From contig NZ_JABBFY010000002.1 in the NCBI RefSeq assembly GCF_012927115.1, positions 124,001-188,000 of the forward strand: 64,000 bases of DNA, read 5' to 3'. Position 1 is the first letter of the stretch. Each line of letters opens with the position of its first letter. Made by a program: the position numbers and the translations under genes. This DNA comes from Sphingomonas sp. G-3-2-10 (lineage in GTDB: Bacteria > Pseudomonadota > Alphaproteobacteria > Sphingomonadales > Sphingomonadaceae). The notes under the pieces are model-generated. The model was not told the origin of the DNA and ran no database searches. It saw only the letters and a list, made by a program, of their open reading frames with translations. Below are positions 16,309 to 25,702 of this stretch, piece after piece.

Positions 16309-16342
16309 TGCTACATTTGTAGCATGCTACAAATGTAGCAGC
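16309..16342. promoter_or_regulatory. 34-bp perfect palindrome, BlaI-type operator
   Basis: Positions 16309-16342 are exactly self-complementary. The palindrome contains two BlaI-like boxes, TACATTTGTA (16313-16322) and TACAAATGTA (16329-16338). TACA...TGTA is the known recognition core of BlaI/MecI repressors. The site lies directly upstream of the BlaI gene at 16298, so repression of its own operon is very likely. The gene on the other side, maeB, ends at 16367 and is not an obvious target. Confidence 0.88.
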
Positions 16343-16366
16343 AAGAGACAGTCTTTCAGGGTCGGA

Positions 16367-18622
16367 TCAGCGTGCGATCCCGCCCGCCGCCAGTACCGCC
16401 AGCGTCACCAATTCGCTCGCCGTGCTGGTCATCGGCGCGATCTGGACCGGCTTTTCCATGCCGATCAGCATCGGGCCGATCATCGAATCGCCGCCCAGCT
16501 CGCGCAGCAGCTTGGCCGAGATATTGGCCGACTGAAGCCCCGGCATGATCAGAACGTTCGCCGGGCCGGACAGGCGGGCAAAGGGATAATTGGCCAGCTG
16601 GCGCTTGTTGAGCGCAACGTCGGGCGACATTTCGCCTTCATATTCGAACTCGACCTTGCGATCGCCCAGCACCTTCACTGCGCCGCGGAGATTCTCCAGC
16701 CAGCGGCCTTCCGGATTGCCGAAGTTCGAATAGCTGAGGAACGCCACGCGCGGCTCATGACCCATGCGACGGGCGACCGCGGCCGAGCCCTCGGCGATGT
16801 CCGCCAGTTCCTCGGCGCTCGGGCGCTCGTTCACCGTCGTATCGGCGATGAACACGGTATGCGACTGGCCGACAAGAATGTGCATGCCGAACGCGGTGCG
16901 GCCCGGAACCGGATCGATCACGCGCTTCACCTGGCGCATCGATTCCGCCCAGGTGCGGGTGACGCCGGTGATCATCGCATCGGCTTCGCCCAGCTGGAGC
17001 AGCAGCGCACCGAAGATGTTACGATCGCGATTGACCATCCGGTCGATATCGCGGCGCAGATAACCGCGGCGCTGAAGCCGCTCGTACAGGAAGTCGCCCA
17101 TGCGCGGCACCAGCGGCGAATTGACGCTGTTGTGCAGCTCGAAATCGGCGGGGTCGGCGCCCAGCGCCTGCAGCCGCTCGTGCACGGATTCGCGGCCGAC
17201 CAGCACCGGAATACCGTATCCGCCTTCTTTGAACGCGATCGCCGCGCGCAGCACGACTTCTTCCTCGGCTTCGGCGAAGATCACCCGCTTCGGGTTCGCG
17301 CGAGCACCTTCATAGGCCAGCGTCAGCACCGACGTGGTCGGGTTGAGACGTGCCCGCAGGGATTGGCGATAGGCCGTGAAATCCTCGATCGGCTTGGTCG
17401 CGACGCCCGAATCCATCGCCGCCTGAGCGACGGCCGCGGGGACGATTTCCATCAGCCGCGGATCGAACGGCGCAGGAATGATGTAATCGGGGCCGAAGAC
17501 GTGCTGCACGCCATAGGCCGCGGCGACTTCCTCGGGCACCTGCTGGCGAGCGAGTTCGGCCAGCGCTCGGGCTGCGGCGACCTTCATCGCATCGTTGATC
17601 GTCGTCGCGCGCACGTCGAGCGCGCCGCGGAAGATGAAGGGGAAGCCGAGGACGTTGTTGACCTGGTTCGGATAGTCCGACCGGCCGGTGGCTACGATCG
17701 CGTCGGGGCGCGCAGCCTTGGCGTCGGGCGGGGTGATCTCGGGATCGGGATTGGCCATCGCGAAGATGATCGGGCGCGGGGCCATGCCGCGCACCATGTC
17801 CTGGCTGACCGCGCCTGCAGCCGACAGGCCCATGAACACGTCCGCACCCTCCAGCGCTTCGGTCAGCGTGCGGCGGGTGGTGTCGACGGCATGCGCCGAC
17901 TGCCACTGGTTTACCTTGTCGCGGCCGCGATAGATCACGCCCGTACGGTCGCACATCAGCAGATTGTCGTTGGGCAGGCCCATCGCCTTGATCAGTTCGG
18001 CGCAGGCGATCGCGGCGGCGCCCGCGCCGTTCATCACCACCTTGGTGTGCTTGATGTCGCGGCCGGTGATGTAGAGCGCGTTGATCAGGCCGGCAGCGGC
18101 GATGATCGCGGTGCCGTGCTGATCGTCATGGAACACCGGGATGTTCATGCGCTCGCGCAGCGTCTGCTCGATCACGAAGCATTCGGGGGACTTGATGTCC
18201 TCGAGGTTGATGCCGCCGAAGCTCGGCTCCATCAGCTCGACCGCGTCGATGAAGCGATCGACATCCTCGGTCTTCAGTTCGATATCGATCGAGTCGACGT
18301 CGGCGAAGCGCTTGAACAGCACCGCCTTGCCTTCCATCACCGGCTTCGAAGCCAGCGCGCCGAGATTGCCGAGGCCGAGGATCGCCGTCCCGTTGGAGAT
18401 GACCGCGACCAGATTGCCCTTGGCGGTATAGTCATAGGCCTTGGACGGGTCGGCGGCGATCGCCAGCACCGGTACCGCGACACCCGGCGAATAGGCCAGC
18501 GCCAGGTCGCGCTGGGTCGCCATCGGCTTGGACGCGATGATCTCGATCTTGCCGGGACGGCCTTCCGAATGGAACAGCAGCGCCTCGCGCTCGGAAAACT
18601 GGACGTTGCTGTCTTCGGACAT
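16367..18622 (-). CDS. maeB: NADP-dependent malic enzyme with C-terminal phosphotransacetylase-like domain
   Basis: Oxidatively decarboxylates malate to pyruvate. At 751 residues this is the multidomain MaeB form. The malic enzyme part (about 1-430) has [20 protein letters not shown], the metal site region [11 protein letters not shown] and the cofactor region [12 protein letters not shown]. The C-terminal part (about 440-751) is phosphotransacetylase-like, with [15 protein letters not shown]; in known MaeB enzymes this domain is regulatory. The start at 18622 ([10 protein letters not shown]) follows GGGAGATAAG. Together with aceA it supports growth on C2/C4 compounds. Confidence 0.95.
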   Translation of the reverse strand: MSEDSNVQFSEREALLFHSEGRPGKIEIIASKPMATQRDLALAYSPGVAVPVLAIAADPSKAYDYTAKGNLVAVISNGTAILGLGNLGALASKPVMEGKAVLFKRFADVDSIDIELKTEDVDRFIDAVELMEPSFGGINLEDIKSPECFVIEQTLRERMNIPVFHDDQHGTAIIAAAGLINALYITGRDIKHTKVVMNGAGAAAIACAELIKAMGLPNDNLLMCDRTGVIYRGRDKVNQWQSAHAVDTTRRTLTEALEGADVFMGLSAAGAVSQDMVRGMAPRPIIFAMANPDPEITPPDAKAARPDAIVATGRSDYPNQVNNVLGFPFIFRGALDVRATTINDAMKVAAARALAELARQQVPEEVAAAYGVQHVFGPDYIIPAPFDPRLMEIVPAAVAQAAMDSGVATKPIEDFTAYRQSLRARLNPTTSVLTLAYEGARANPKRVIFAEAEEEVVLRAAIAFKEGGYGIPVLVGRESVHERLQALGADPADFELHNSVNSPLVPRMGDFLYERLQRRGYLRRDIDRMVNRDRNIFGALLLQLGEADAMITGVTRTWAESMRQVKRVIDPVPGRTAFGMHILVGQSHTVFIADTTVNERPSAEELADIAEGSAAVARRMGHEPRVAFLSYSNFGNPEGRWLENLRGAVKVLGDRKVEFEYEGEMSPDVALNKRQLANYPFARLSGPANVLIMPGLQSANISAKLLRELGGDSMIGPMLIGMEKPVQIAPMTSTASELVTLAVLAAGGIAR

Positions 18623-18830
18623 TCTTATCTCCCGGGGATTGCGATCCCTTTAGGATGACGTGTCCAAGGCCGCAATGCGCCGATTCCGGAGGGGAAGGCA
18701 GGGATTTCTTTAAGCCCGTATGCTGCGCGGGGCCAGTTGTGCGGAAAATCGCACAACTGTGGTTTGTCCCCAGAAAATCCCCGTGCGGGAGGTTGATCGT
18801 CCGTTCGGTTCGGCTACCTCAGGGCACGCA

Positions 18831-21437
18831 ATGTCCGGCTCCACCGCAACTCCGATGATGCAGCAATATCTGGCGCTGAAGGCGGAGGCCGAGGATTGCC
18901 TGCTCTTCTACCGGATGGGCGACTTCTTCGAATTGTTCTTCGACGATGCGAAGGTCGCCAGCGCGGTGCTCGACATCGCGCTCACCGCGCGCGGCGAGCA
19001 TGATGGCGACCGTATTCCGATGTGCGGCGTACCCGCGCATGCGATGGACGGCTATCTCGCGCGGTTGATCAAGGCGGGCCATCGCGTCGCGATCGCCAAC
19101 CAGATCGAGACGCCCGAGGAAGCGAAGAAGCGCGGCGGATCCAAGGCGCTGGTTGCCCGCGCGATCATCCGCGTCGTCACCGCTGGCACGCTGACCGAGG
19201 AATCGCTGCTCGACAGCCGCACCGCGAACTGGTGCGCGAGCATCGGCGAAGCCGGCGGCTCGGTCGCCATCGCCTGTGCCGACATCTCGACCGGCCGGTT
19301 CGAAGTGATCGAAAGCGACGGCAGCCGGGTCAGCGCCGAGATCGCGCGGCTCTCGCCCGCCGAAACCATCGCGTCGGACGCGAGCGAGTTCGCCGACCTG
19401 ACCACCGCGCTGCGCCCGCGCGCCGATTTCGACAGCAGCCAGGGCGAAGCGCGGCTCAAGCGGCTGTTCGGCGTCTCGACGCTGGACGGCTTCGGCCAGT
19501 TCAGCCGCGCGGCGCTTGCTGCGGCGGGCGGGCTAGTCGCCTATCTGGAGCATACCGCGAAGGGCGCCCTGCCCTTCCTCCGCCCTCCGCGCGTCAGCCG
19601 CACCGATGCGAACATGGCGATCGACGCCGCGACACGCGAAAGCCTCGAGCTCACGCTGAGCAGCGCGGGGAGCCGCAAGGGCAGCCTGCTCGACAGCGTG
19701 GACCGTACCGTCACCGGCGCCGGCGCGCGGCTGCTGGGCAGCGACATCGCCGCGCCGCTGATGGACCGTGCGGGAATCGATGCGCGGCTCGATCTGGTCC
19801 AGCGCTTCCACGACGATTCCACGCTGCGCGACATGGTGCGCGGCAATCTGCGCGCGCTGCCCGACATCGGCCGCGCGCTGGGGCGGATCGGCGCGGGCAG
19901 GGGATCGCCGCGCGACCTCGGCCAGTTACGCGACGGGCTCGACGGCGCATGGCGGCTGGCGGAACGGCTCGCCGCCGCGCCGGACCGCCCCGCGCTGCTC
20001 AACGACCTGATCCCCCAGCTTCAGGGGCATGGCGCCCTGATCGATCTGCTCAGCCGCGCGCTGGTGCCCGAGCCGCCGATCGACGCCGACAAGGGCGGCT
20101 ATATCGCCGAAGGCTATGACGCCGCGCTCGACGATCTGCGCGATGCCGGTGCGGGCGGACGGCGGGTGATCGCGGGGCTTGAGGCCGACTATCGCCAGCG
20201 CACCGGCGTGAGCACGCTCAAGATCCGCCACAATGGCGTGCTCGGCTATCATATCGAAGTGCCTGCGCGTTCCGCCGATCCGCTGATGGCGCAGGACAGC
20301 GGCTTCACCCATCGCCAGACGCTGGCGGGCGTCGTCCGCTTCAACGCGCCAGACCTGCACGAAGCGGCGCTGAAGGTGACACAGGCCGGCGCCCATTCGC
20401 TCGCCGCCGAAGCCGCGCATCTCGAAGCCCTGACCGAAGCCGCGCTCGCGGTGCGCGAAGCCGTGGCGCGCACCGCCGATGCGCTCGCCCGGATCGACGT
20501 GTCGGCGGGCCTTGCCGAGCGCGCCGCCGAAAGCGGCTGGGCGCGCCCGGCTTTGGTCGATCACGCCTGTTTCGAAGTCGAGGGCGGGCGGCATCCGGTG
20601 GTCGAGGACGCAGTGGGCCGTGCGGGCGGACGCTTCGTCGCGAACGATTGCACTCTATCCGACACCAGCCGGCTTTGGCTGGTCACCGGCCCGAACATGG
20701 GCGGCAAGTCGACCTTCCTGCGCCAGAATGCGCTGATCGCTGTGCTGGCACAGGCGGGCAGCTATGTCCCCGCGACCCGCGCAAAGCTGGGGCTGGTCGA
20801 CCGGCTGTTCAGCCGCGTCGGCGCGTCGGACAATCTGGCGCGCGGCCGATCGACCTTCATGGTCGAGATGGTCGAGACCGCCGCAATTCTGGCGCAAGCG
20901 ACGCCGCGCAGCTTCGTGATCCTCGACGAAGTGGGACGCGGCACCTCCACCTATGACGGCCTCGCCATCGCATGGTCGGTGGTCGAGGCGATCCATGAGG
21001 ATAATCGCTGCCGCTGCCTGTTCGCGACGCATTATCACGAGCTGACTCGCCTTGCCGAGCGCTGCGACGCGCTCACCCTCCACCATGTCCGCGCACGCGA
21101 GTGGAAGGGCGATCTGGTCCTGCTCCACGAAGTCGCCGAAGGGCCGGCGGATCGCAGCTATGGTATCGCGGTGGCGCGGCTGGCGGGCCTGCCCCCGGTG
21201 ACGGTCAAGCGCGCGCAGGCGGTGCTCGACAAGCTCGAGGCCGGGCGCCAGCAGACCGGCGGCCTCGCCGCGGGCCTTGGCGACCTGCCGCTGTTCGCCG
21301 CGGCGGTGGAAGCGATGGAGGAAACCGTCGACGCGGTCCGCGCCGAACTCGACGGGCTCGACATCGACGCGCTCAGCCCCCGCGAGGCACTGGACGTGCT
21401 GTACCGGCTGAAGGCGCTGGCGGTGGACGAGTTGTGA
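18831..21437 (+). CDS. mutS: DNA mismatch repair ATPase MutS
   Basis: Recognises mismatches and small loops and starts repair with MutL. The 868-residue product has the expected domain order. The mismatch-binding motif YRMGDFFELFFDDA (with the Phe-x-Glu that contacts DNA) is near residue 27. Walker A TGPNMGGKST is at about 620, then Walker B FVILDEVGRGTSTYDG. The start at 18831 (MSGSTATPMMQQYLALK) fits family N termini; the reading frame is open upstream, but that stretch has no similarity. Downstream genes follow closely. Confidence 0.96.
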   Translation: MSGSTATPMMQQYLALKAEAEDCLLFYRMGDFFELFFDDAKVASAVLDIALTARGEHDGDRIPMCGVPAHAMDGYLARLIKAGHRVAIANQIETPEEAKKRGGSKALVARAIIRVVTAGTLTEESLLDSRTANWCASIGEAGGSVAIACADISTGRFEVIESDGSRVSAEIARLSPAETIASDASEFADLTTALRPRADFDSSQGEARLKRLFGVSTLDGFGQFSRAALAAAGGLVAYLEHTAKGALPFLRPPRVSRTDANMAIDAATRESLELTLSSAGSRKGSLLDSVDRTVTGAGARLLGSDIAAPLMDRAGIDARLDLVQRFHDDSTLRDMVRGNLRALPDIGRALGRIGAGRGSPRDLGQLRDGLDGAWRLAERLAAAPDRPALLNDLIPQLQGHGALIDLLSRALVPEPPIDADKGGYIAEGYDAALDDLRDAGAGGRRVIAGLEADYRQRTGVSTLKIRHNGVLGYHIEVPARSADPLMAQDSGFTHRQTLAGVVRFNAPDLHEAALKVTQAGAHSLAAEAAHLEALTEAALAVREAVARTADALARIDVSAGLAERAAESGWARPALVDHACFEVEGGRHPVVEDAVGRAGGRFVANDCTLSDTSRLWLVTGPNMGGKSTFLRQNALIAVLAQAGSYVPATRAKLGLVDRLFSRVGASDNLARGRSTFMVEMVETAAILAQATPRSFVILDEVGRGTSTYDGLAIAWSVVEAIHEDNRCRCLFATHYHELTRLAERCDALTLHHVRAREWKGDLVLLHEVAEGPADRSYGIAVARLAGLPPVTVKRAQAVLDKLEAGRQQTGGLAAGLGDLPLFAAAVEAMEETVDAVRAELDGLDIDALSPREALDVLYRLKALAVDEL

Positions 21438-21444
21438 CCACCCC

Positions 21445-21696
21445 GTGACCGACAAGGACATCGCCTCGATGCAGATCGGCGGTCGCATGGTGGCGGCGCT
21501 CGGCTGGATCTTCGTGATCGGTGTCGCTGCGGCGGCGATATCGCATTACCGGCTGGAATGGGGCGTCCAGCGCTACGGCGCCGGCCGCTTCGCAGTCCCG
21601 CTCGCGATCCTGCTTTTCGGCGGCACCGGGATCTTCCTGATCCACACGGGCCGCACGCTGATCCGCCGCGCCAATCGCGCGCTCGGCGAGGAATGA
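21445..21696 (+). CDS. Small membrane protein (83 aa)
   Basis: The ORF starts with a GTG at 21445, 7 bp after mutS, and ends in an ATGA overlap with glsA. The product has two predicted membrane helices ([18 protein letters not shown] and [18 protein letters not shown]), a short basic loop and an Arg-rich C terminus. An internal Met ([12 protein letters not shown]) is an alternative start. No family is recognised. Position between mutS and glsA implies co-transcription but does not reveal a function. Confidence 0.65.
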   Translation: MTDKDIASMQIGGRMVAALGWIFVIGVAAAAISHYRLEWGVQRYGAGRFAVPLAILLFGGTGIFLIHTGRTLIRRANRALGEE

Positions 21697-22628
21697 CCGG
21701 CCTCTCCGCCATCGTGACCGAGATCGCCGCCGAGATGGCGGTCGCGCCCGATCGCGGCATCCCGGCCAGCTATATCCCGCCGCTGGCGCAGGTCGATCCC
21801 GCCCGCTTCGGCATCGCGGTGGTCGAAGCCGACGGCACCACTCATGTCGCGGGCGATGGCGACATGCCCTTTTCGATCCAGTCGATCTGCAAGGTCTTCG
21901 CGCTGACCCTCGCGCTGGGCGCGGTCGGCGATCAGCTCTGGAGCCGGGTCGGCCGCGAGCCTTCGGGCAGCGCGTTCAACTCGATCGTCCAGCTCGAAAC
22001 CGAACAGGGCATCCCGCGCAATCCCTTCATCAATGCCGGGGCGATCGTCGTGTCGGACATATTGCTGGGCCGCAGCGCGCCGCGCGAGACGATCGGCGAG
22101 ATGCTGCGCTTCGTCCGGTCGCTGTCGGGCGACGATGCGATCTTCATCGACGAAGCGGTCGCCCGCGCCGAGCAGGACACCGGCTTCCGCAACATCGCGC
22201 TGGCCAATTATATGCGCGCCTTCGGCAATCTGCACCACGCCGCCGATCACGTGCTGGGCGTGTATTTCCATCATTGCGCGCTGGCGATGAGCTGCCGCCA
22301 GCTGGCGCTGGCCGGGCGTTACCTGATGGCGGGCGGAGTCAATCCGGAGACGGGGCGCAGCGTCGTTTCGGCCCAGCGCGCGCGGCGGATCAACGCACTG
22401 ATGCTGATGTGCGGCCATTATGACGGATCGGGCGAGTTCGCCTATCGCGTCGGCCTGCCCGGCAAGTCGGGCGTGGGCGGCGGCATCCTGGCGGTCGCGC
22501 CGGGCATCGCCTCGATCGCGGTCTGGTCGCCAGGGCTCAACGAACGCGGCAATTCGCAACTCGGCACGCTCGCATTGGAGCGGCTGGTGGCGCGCACCGG
22601 CTGGTCGATCTTCGAGCCGCGGAGCTAG
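21693..22628 (+). CDS. glsA: Glutaminase
   Basis: Hydrolyses glutamine to glutamate and ammonia. The 311-residue length matches GlsA/YbaS enzymes. The serine-beta-lactamase-like active site is visible as [11 protein letters not shown] (S-x-x-K, near residue 65). [11 protein letters not shown] and the C-terminal [13 protein letters not shown] are conserved family blocks. The start at 21693 overlaps the preceding stop (ATGA) and fits the family N terminus ([15 protein letters not shown]). The 3' end overlaps the convergent gene by 4 bp. Confidence 0.93.
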   Translation: MTGLSAIVTEIAAEMAVAPDRGIPASYIPPLAQVDPARFGIAVVEADGTTHVAGDGDMPFSIQSICKVFALTLALGAVGDQLWSRVGREPSGSAFNSIVQLETEQGIPRNPFINAGAIVVSDILLGRSAPRETIGEMLRFVRSLSGDDAIFIDEAVARAEQDTGFRNIALANYMRAFGNLHHAADHVLGVYFHHCALAMSCRQLALAGRYLMAGGVNPETGRSVVSAQRARRINALMLMCGHYDGSGEFAYRVGLPGKSGVGGGILAVAPGIASIAVWSPGLNERGNSQLGTLALERLVARTGWSIFEPRS

Positions 22629-22990
22629 GCGCAGGCCTGAAACAAGCTGGCGCGGGTCGCCGCGATCCTGCCGCCTGCCGCGTCCCAGCGAATGTCGACG
22701 AAAGTGCGGCAGGGATACTCGTTGCGTTCCCACTTCGCGTGGCCGGCGGAAACGGTGAAGCCCTGATCGAGCATCGCCTTGCGCATCGCGGTCTCCGGCG
22801 ATCCAGCAGGGAATTGCCGAGCCACGCGCTGCGTCAGCTCGGCATTCTGCGCGTCGAACTCCCCCGCCAGCCCGGCCAGGATTGCGGGTTCGCGCGGCGT
22901 GAAGACCCAGCTGACCGCCAGCGCGGTGATGCCGATCACGATGCCGGCGGCGATCCGGCGCGGCCAATTGGTACGGCGCATGATTTCCAT
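22625..22990 (-). CDS. Single-pass membrane-anchored hypothetical protein (121 aa)
   Basis: The N terminus ([12 protein letters not shown]) is basic and is followed by one hydrophobic helix, [18 protein letters not shown], which should anchor the protein with its C terminus in the periplasm. The soluble part is about 90 residues with two cysteines (one in [11 protein letters not shown], one near the end), and could contain a disulfide. No family is recognised. It converges on glsA, and the hemerythrin gene ends 31 bp upstream, so they may share a transcript. Confidence 0.65.
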   Translation of the reverse strand: MEIMRRTNWPRRIAAGIVIGITALAVSWVFTPREPAILAGLAGEFDAQNAELTQRVARQFPAGSPETAMRKAMLDQGFTVSAGHAKWERNEYPCRTFVDIRWDAAGGRIAATRASLFQACA

Positions 22991-23021
22991 GCGGGCCGCA
23001 TAGCAGCGCCGGGCGGCAAAG

Positions 23022-23528
23022 TCAGACCTCGACGGTCTCGAGCGTCGTCGTCTCGGGCTTGCTCAGGCCATTGGCCTTGTAATCGGCCACCAGTTCCGCC
23101 TTGCGCGCGGCCAGCTGCTCGCCCAGCGCATCCATGTCGAGCCCGGCCTTGCGCGCCTGCGAGAACAGGCCCTCCATCCGTTTTTCCTCTTCCTCGACAT
23201 GATGCTCGATCTGCTCGGACAGCACCTTCACCTTGGCGTCGTAATAATCGTCGTCCGGCCCGCCGGCCTCGATCTCGGCGATCAGCACCTTGGCGCCGTC
23301 ATGCTCGACATAGGCTTCCTTCAGCAGATCCTCCTCCACCTTGCCTTCGCAGGCGGGGTAGAAAATCTCCTCCTCGATCTGGGCGTGGACGGTCAGTTCG
23401 AGGCAGATTTCGAGGGCGATCTTCTGCTTCTTCGCAGCGCCCTTCGCGCCTTCGAACTGCTCGAACAATTCCTCCACCTTGCGATGGTCGGCCTTGAGAA
23501 GTGCGATTGCGTCCGGTTTGTCGACCAT
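23022..23528 (-). CDS. Hemerythrin-like domain protein (168 aa)
   Basis: A diiron/oxygen- or redox-related four-helix protein. Candidate iron ligands are spaced as in HHE proteins: KADHRKVEELF, HAQIEEEIFYPAC, EHDGAKVLI and EHHVEEEEKRM. The C-terminal 50 residues are a helix plus a Thr/Val-rich tail. GGAGATGGATC precedes the ATG at 23528. A GGAAC-N16-TGTT element upstream resembles alphaproteobacterial EcfG (general stress) promoters. A second hemerythrin-like gene occurs 3 kb away. Confidence 0.85.
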   Translation of the reverse strand: MVDKPDAIALLKADHRKVEELFEQFEGAKGAAKKQKIALEICLELTVHAQIEEEIFYPACEGKVEEDLLKEAYVEHDGAKVLIAEIEAGGPDDDYYDAKVKVLSEQIEHHVEEEEKRMEGLFSQARKAGLDMDALGEQLAARKAELVADYKANGLSKPETTTLETVEV

Positions 23529-23556
23529 GATCCATCTCCTGAAATTCGGGATGGAA

Positions 23557-23581
23557 AACAGCTATTTGCGGCGATCGTTCC
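23557..23581 (-). promoter_or_regulatory. Candidate EcfG-type (general stress) promoter of the hemerythrin gene
   Basis: On the minus strand GGAAC (23581-23577) is followed after exactly 16 bp by TGTT (23560-23557), close to the EcfG consensus GGAAC-N16/17-CGTT. It lies about 30 bp upstream of the start at 23528. One base of the -10 box differs. Confidence 0.45.
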
Positions 23582-23678
23582 GATCTCGCGCCAGTTGCGA
23601 GTCGTTAGCATCAGGCGCATTTTTCGGGCCGATGCGCGCGCCCGGTCGGTGGGCTGCGGGCAGGGTTGCGATGCCCCT

Positions 23679-23724
23679 AAATGAAAGAGGCCGCCGGATG
23701 CCATCCCTGGCACCCGGCGACCTC
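23679..23724 (-). terminator. Intrinsic terminator of the structured small transcript
   Basis: Arms 23709-23724 and 23687-23702 form a 16-bp stem (two G-U pairs when read as minus-strand RNA) around a 6-nt loop. TTTCATTT follows directly on the minus strand (23686-23679). This is the best intrinsic terminator in the first half of the window and separates the small unit from the hemerythrin gene. Confidence 0.8.
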
Positions 23725-23858
23725 CGACATGGTCAGCGGCCGGAAGCTCCAGCTTGGGAGACCATGCGGACCGCTTTGCTGCAAGCTGGTGGCGTTGATT
23801 GGAGGAGAATACCTCCCGCTCACCCTACGGACGGAGGGCTTCCGTCCGCGCCTTCAGC

Positions 23859-23915
23859 TCAGCGGCGCGTCTCCCGAACGAACTGAACCGACCCCATTGC
23901 TGAACCATGAGACAT
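23859..23915 (-). CDS. 18-codon ORF with an exceptionally strong ribosome binding site
   Basis: The ORF encodes MSHGSAMGSVQFVRETRR and stops with TGA at 23861-23859. The Shine-Dalgarno core GGAGG is 7 nt upstream of the ATG, and the match to the anti-Shine-Dalgarno tail extends over 15 nt. This makes real initiation likely even though the peptide is tiny. There is no signal peptide, membrane helix or codon run of one amino acid as in amino-acid attenuators. Its role is unknown; the act of translation, not the peptide, may matter. Confidence 0.5.
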   Translation of the reverse strand: MSHGSAMGSVQFVRETRR

Positions 23916-24083
23916 CGGATCACCTCCTTTCGCTTGTTGAAACACCGTACCCTCGCCTGGGCACGTCAACTGTTTGAATCAGCGCGAGTCGCAGATCAAG
24001 TCTTGTAATTATACGCGGTTTCGACGATTCTCTTCCGCCTGCCCGAAAGCCGCGCCGTAACACCGCGACTCAGGCAGGAAACC

Positions 24084-24830
24084 TCACTCCTTCGGCGCCA
24101 CTACCCAGCTCAGGCTGGTGATCTGCTTGCCGTCGTCGCCGATGGTCCAGTCGAGCACGCCCTGCTCGTGCTGTACCCGGAAAACGCGCCGGCCGACGGC
24201 ATCGGTGCGCAGCAATCGCAGCCCGGTCACATGCCCGTGGCGCTTTATCTCGGCGCTCTGTTCGGTCCGCTTCGGCGTCATCGCCGCGCGCAATGCCGGA
24301 GCCATCACCACCGGCCAGTCGCGATCGGCCTCCCAGAACCAGGTCTGGACGACATATTCGAGCAGTTCGCCGCTGCGCGCGTCGGCGCTCAGCGGCACCA
24401 CCGCGACTGGCTCTATCGTCTGGGAATCGATCGCCTCGCTTGGCGGCCAGGCCATTTCGACCAGCGTCGCGCCCGGCAGTTTCGCGAACATGTCCCGCAT
24501 CGCAAAGGTCATGAAGCGATTGGGGCGAGTTATGCAGCCGGCGCCGGTGAACTCGCTCTTGCGATGGCGGAGCATTACTTCGCTCGCAAAGGCATGCAGC
24601 ATCCTGTCGTCGGGCCGCTGGTCGATCGCGTACCAATAGCTTTCGTTCTGCATCTCGCCCCAGCGGGTCAGGAACGGACGCGACAGATAGCGCGTCTCGC
24701 CGCCGTCGGCCACCGCCACGGTCAGCAGGCAATAGCTGGCCGAGAGTTCGACGCCGCGCGTCCGCTGCGCCTGCGCCGATCCGGCCCAGCCCAGCGCCAG
24801 CAGCGCGCCCAACACCGCACGATATTTCAT
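24084..24830 (-). CDS. Secreted hypothetical protein (248 aa)
   Basis: The start at 24830 (MKYRAVLGALLALGWAGSAQAQ) follows GGGAGGGG on the minus strand and gives a clean Sec signal peptide cleaved after AQA. A longer start would bury the signal. The mature part is a mixed alpha/beta protein with two cysteines (one in SYCLLTVAV, one in GAGCITRP) and several Trp residues. I do not recognise a family. It lies 25 bp downstream of the exported methyltransferase-like gene on the same strand, so the pair may form an operon of periplasmic proteins. Confidence 0.65.
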   Translation of the reverse strand: MKYRAVLGALLALGWAGSAQAQRTRGVELSASYCLLTVAVADGGETRYLSRPFLTRWGEMQNESYWYAIDQRPDDRMLHAFASEVMLRHRKSEFTGAGCITRPNRFMTFAMRDMFAKLPGATLVEMAWPPSEAIDSQTIEPVAVVPLSADARSGELLEYVVQTWFWEADRDWPVVMAPALRAAMTPKRTEQSAEIKRHGHVTGLRLLRTDAVGRRVFRVQHEQGVLDWTIGDDGKQITSLSWVVAPKE

Positions 24831-24855
24831 GGCCCCTCCCAGCGGGGCCATGCCC

Positions 24856-25611
24856 CTATTTCGGTTTGCGGAAACGATACACGACGCGATCGGTATTACC
24901 GCGAACCGCGGGATCGAACACCAGCTTCGTGTGATCGTCGCCGGCCACCCGCAGTACGGGGCTCTCCGCTTCCAGCACGAAGCCCGCTGCCTTGAAATCG
25001 GCGACCAGCACCGCCGGATCGATGCGATGGAGCTTGTCCACCGTCACCCGCGTATCGCCCGGCAGCCCGACATGGTCGATCACGCCGACGATCCCGCCCG
25101 GCTTCGTCGCTGCGAACAGCGCGCGCAGGAACGCAGCCGGATCGGTGCGCGGAATCTTGTACTGGGCGCTCTCCCAATACAGGTCGTGATAGACCAGGTG
25201 GAGCAAGGTGAAGTCGAGGCTGGCGGCCGGGGCACCGAACGCGTCGAACGGATAGGGCGTCAGCGCGACATTGGGCACCCGCCCGATCACCGCCGCCCAG
25301 ACCGGCTTGGCCTTGTCGCCATAGAATTGCTCGGGCTCATAGGCGATCACCTTGCCGTTCGGCCCGACGACATGCGCCATGATCTCGCTGTAATAGCCCG
25401 CGCCCGCCATGATGTCGGCGGCGGTCATGCCGCGCTTCAGGCCGAGGAAGGCAAGCACTTCCGCCGGATGGCGTCCGGCGTCGAGCTTGACCTGATCGGC
25501 GGGCCGGTCCTGCGCGGCGACGGCGGCGCCGTAATCGGCGGCGGTCTGGGCAAAAGCCGGCGCGGCGAGGCACATCGCGGCGGCAAGCAAAGCGGGCTTC
25601 CAACGAGTCAC
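24856..25611 (-). CDS. Exported class I SAM-methyltransferase-like protein
   Basis: A 251-residue protein with a Sec signal peptide (MTRWKPALLAAAMCLAAPAF, AFA-Q cleavage) followed by a Rossmann methyltransferase fold. The SAM motif I position reads TAADIMAGAGYYSEIMAHVV near residue 65. The post-motif region KPGGIVGVIDHVG and the C-terminal strands also fit. Proteins of this type (COG4798-like) are known in proteobacteria with predicted export, although SAM is a cytosolic cofactor. It may bind another ligand in the periplasm or be retained. A second secreted protein gene follows it. Confidence 0.8.
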   Translation of the reverse strand: MTRWKPALLAAAMCLAAPAFAQTAADYGAAVAAQDRPADQVKLDAGRHPAEVLAFLGLKRGMTAADIMAGAGYYSEIMAHVVGPNGKVIAYEPEQFYGDKAKPVWAAVIGRVPNVALTPYPFDAFGAPAASLDFTLLHLVYHDLYWESAQYKIPRTDPAAFLRALFAATKPGGIVGVIDHVGLPGDTRVTVDKLHRIDPAVLVADFKAAGFVLEAESPVLRVAGDDHTKLVFDPAVRGNTDRVVYRFRKPK

Positions 25612-25702
25612 GGCATCCTCCGAATATTACGAAGGTGTATTAATCTACCGAGTCACTGGAATTGGCAAGAGGGTCGGGATCGGGCCGGTGCCACCGTCCA
25701 AT

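Larger units (their letters stand above)
23679..24000 (-). ncRNA. Candidate structured transcript with strong Shine-Dalgarno, 18-codon ORF and intrinsic terminator
   Basis: On the minus strand this gap, between the genes at 24084 and 23528, has the layout of one short transcription unit. A TATAAT box is at 24013-24008. The sequence GAAAGGAGGTGATCC (23931-23917) is complementary to the last 15 nt of typical 16S rRNA and precedes an ATG at 23915. Stems follow: CGGACGGA/TCCGTCCG with a 5-nt loop (23828-23848), GGAGG/CCTCC (23801-23816) and CCAGCTTG/CAAGCTGG (23749-23756 with 23782-23789). A 16-bp terminator with a U-rich tail ends the unit at about 23679. The transcription start is inferred from the TATAAT box. 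It could be a small mRNA, a dual-function sRNA or a leader-type regulator; I do not know a described family that it matches. Confidence 0.6.

Noticed and set aside
14389..16342. Classical beta-lactam resistance system
   Set aside because: The BlaI/M56 pair is present, but no beta-lactamase gene is near and the peptidase lacks the penicillin-binding sensor domain.
16193..18658. 821-codon plus-strand ORF opposite maeB
   Set aside because: The minus strand encodes a full malic enzyme with all motifs; the plus-strand translation is low-complexity and contains no recognisable domain.
23917..23931. Sequence identical to the 3' end of 16S rRNA on the plus strand
   Set aside because: Only 15 nt match. 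On the minus strand it is a well-placed Shine-Dalgarno before an ATG, so a ribosome binding site is the simpler reading than an rRNA remnant.
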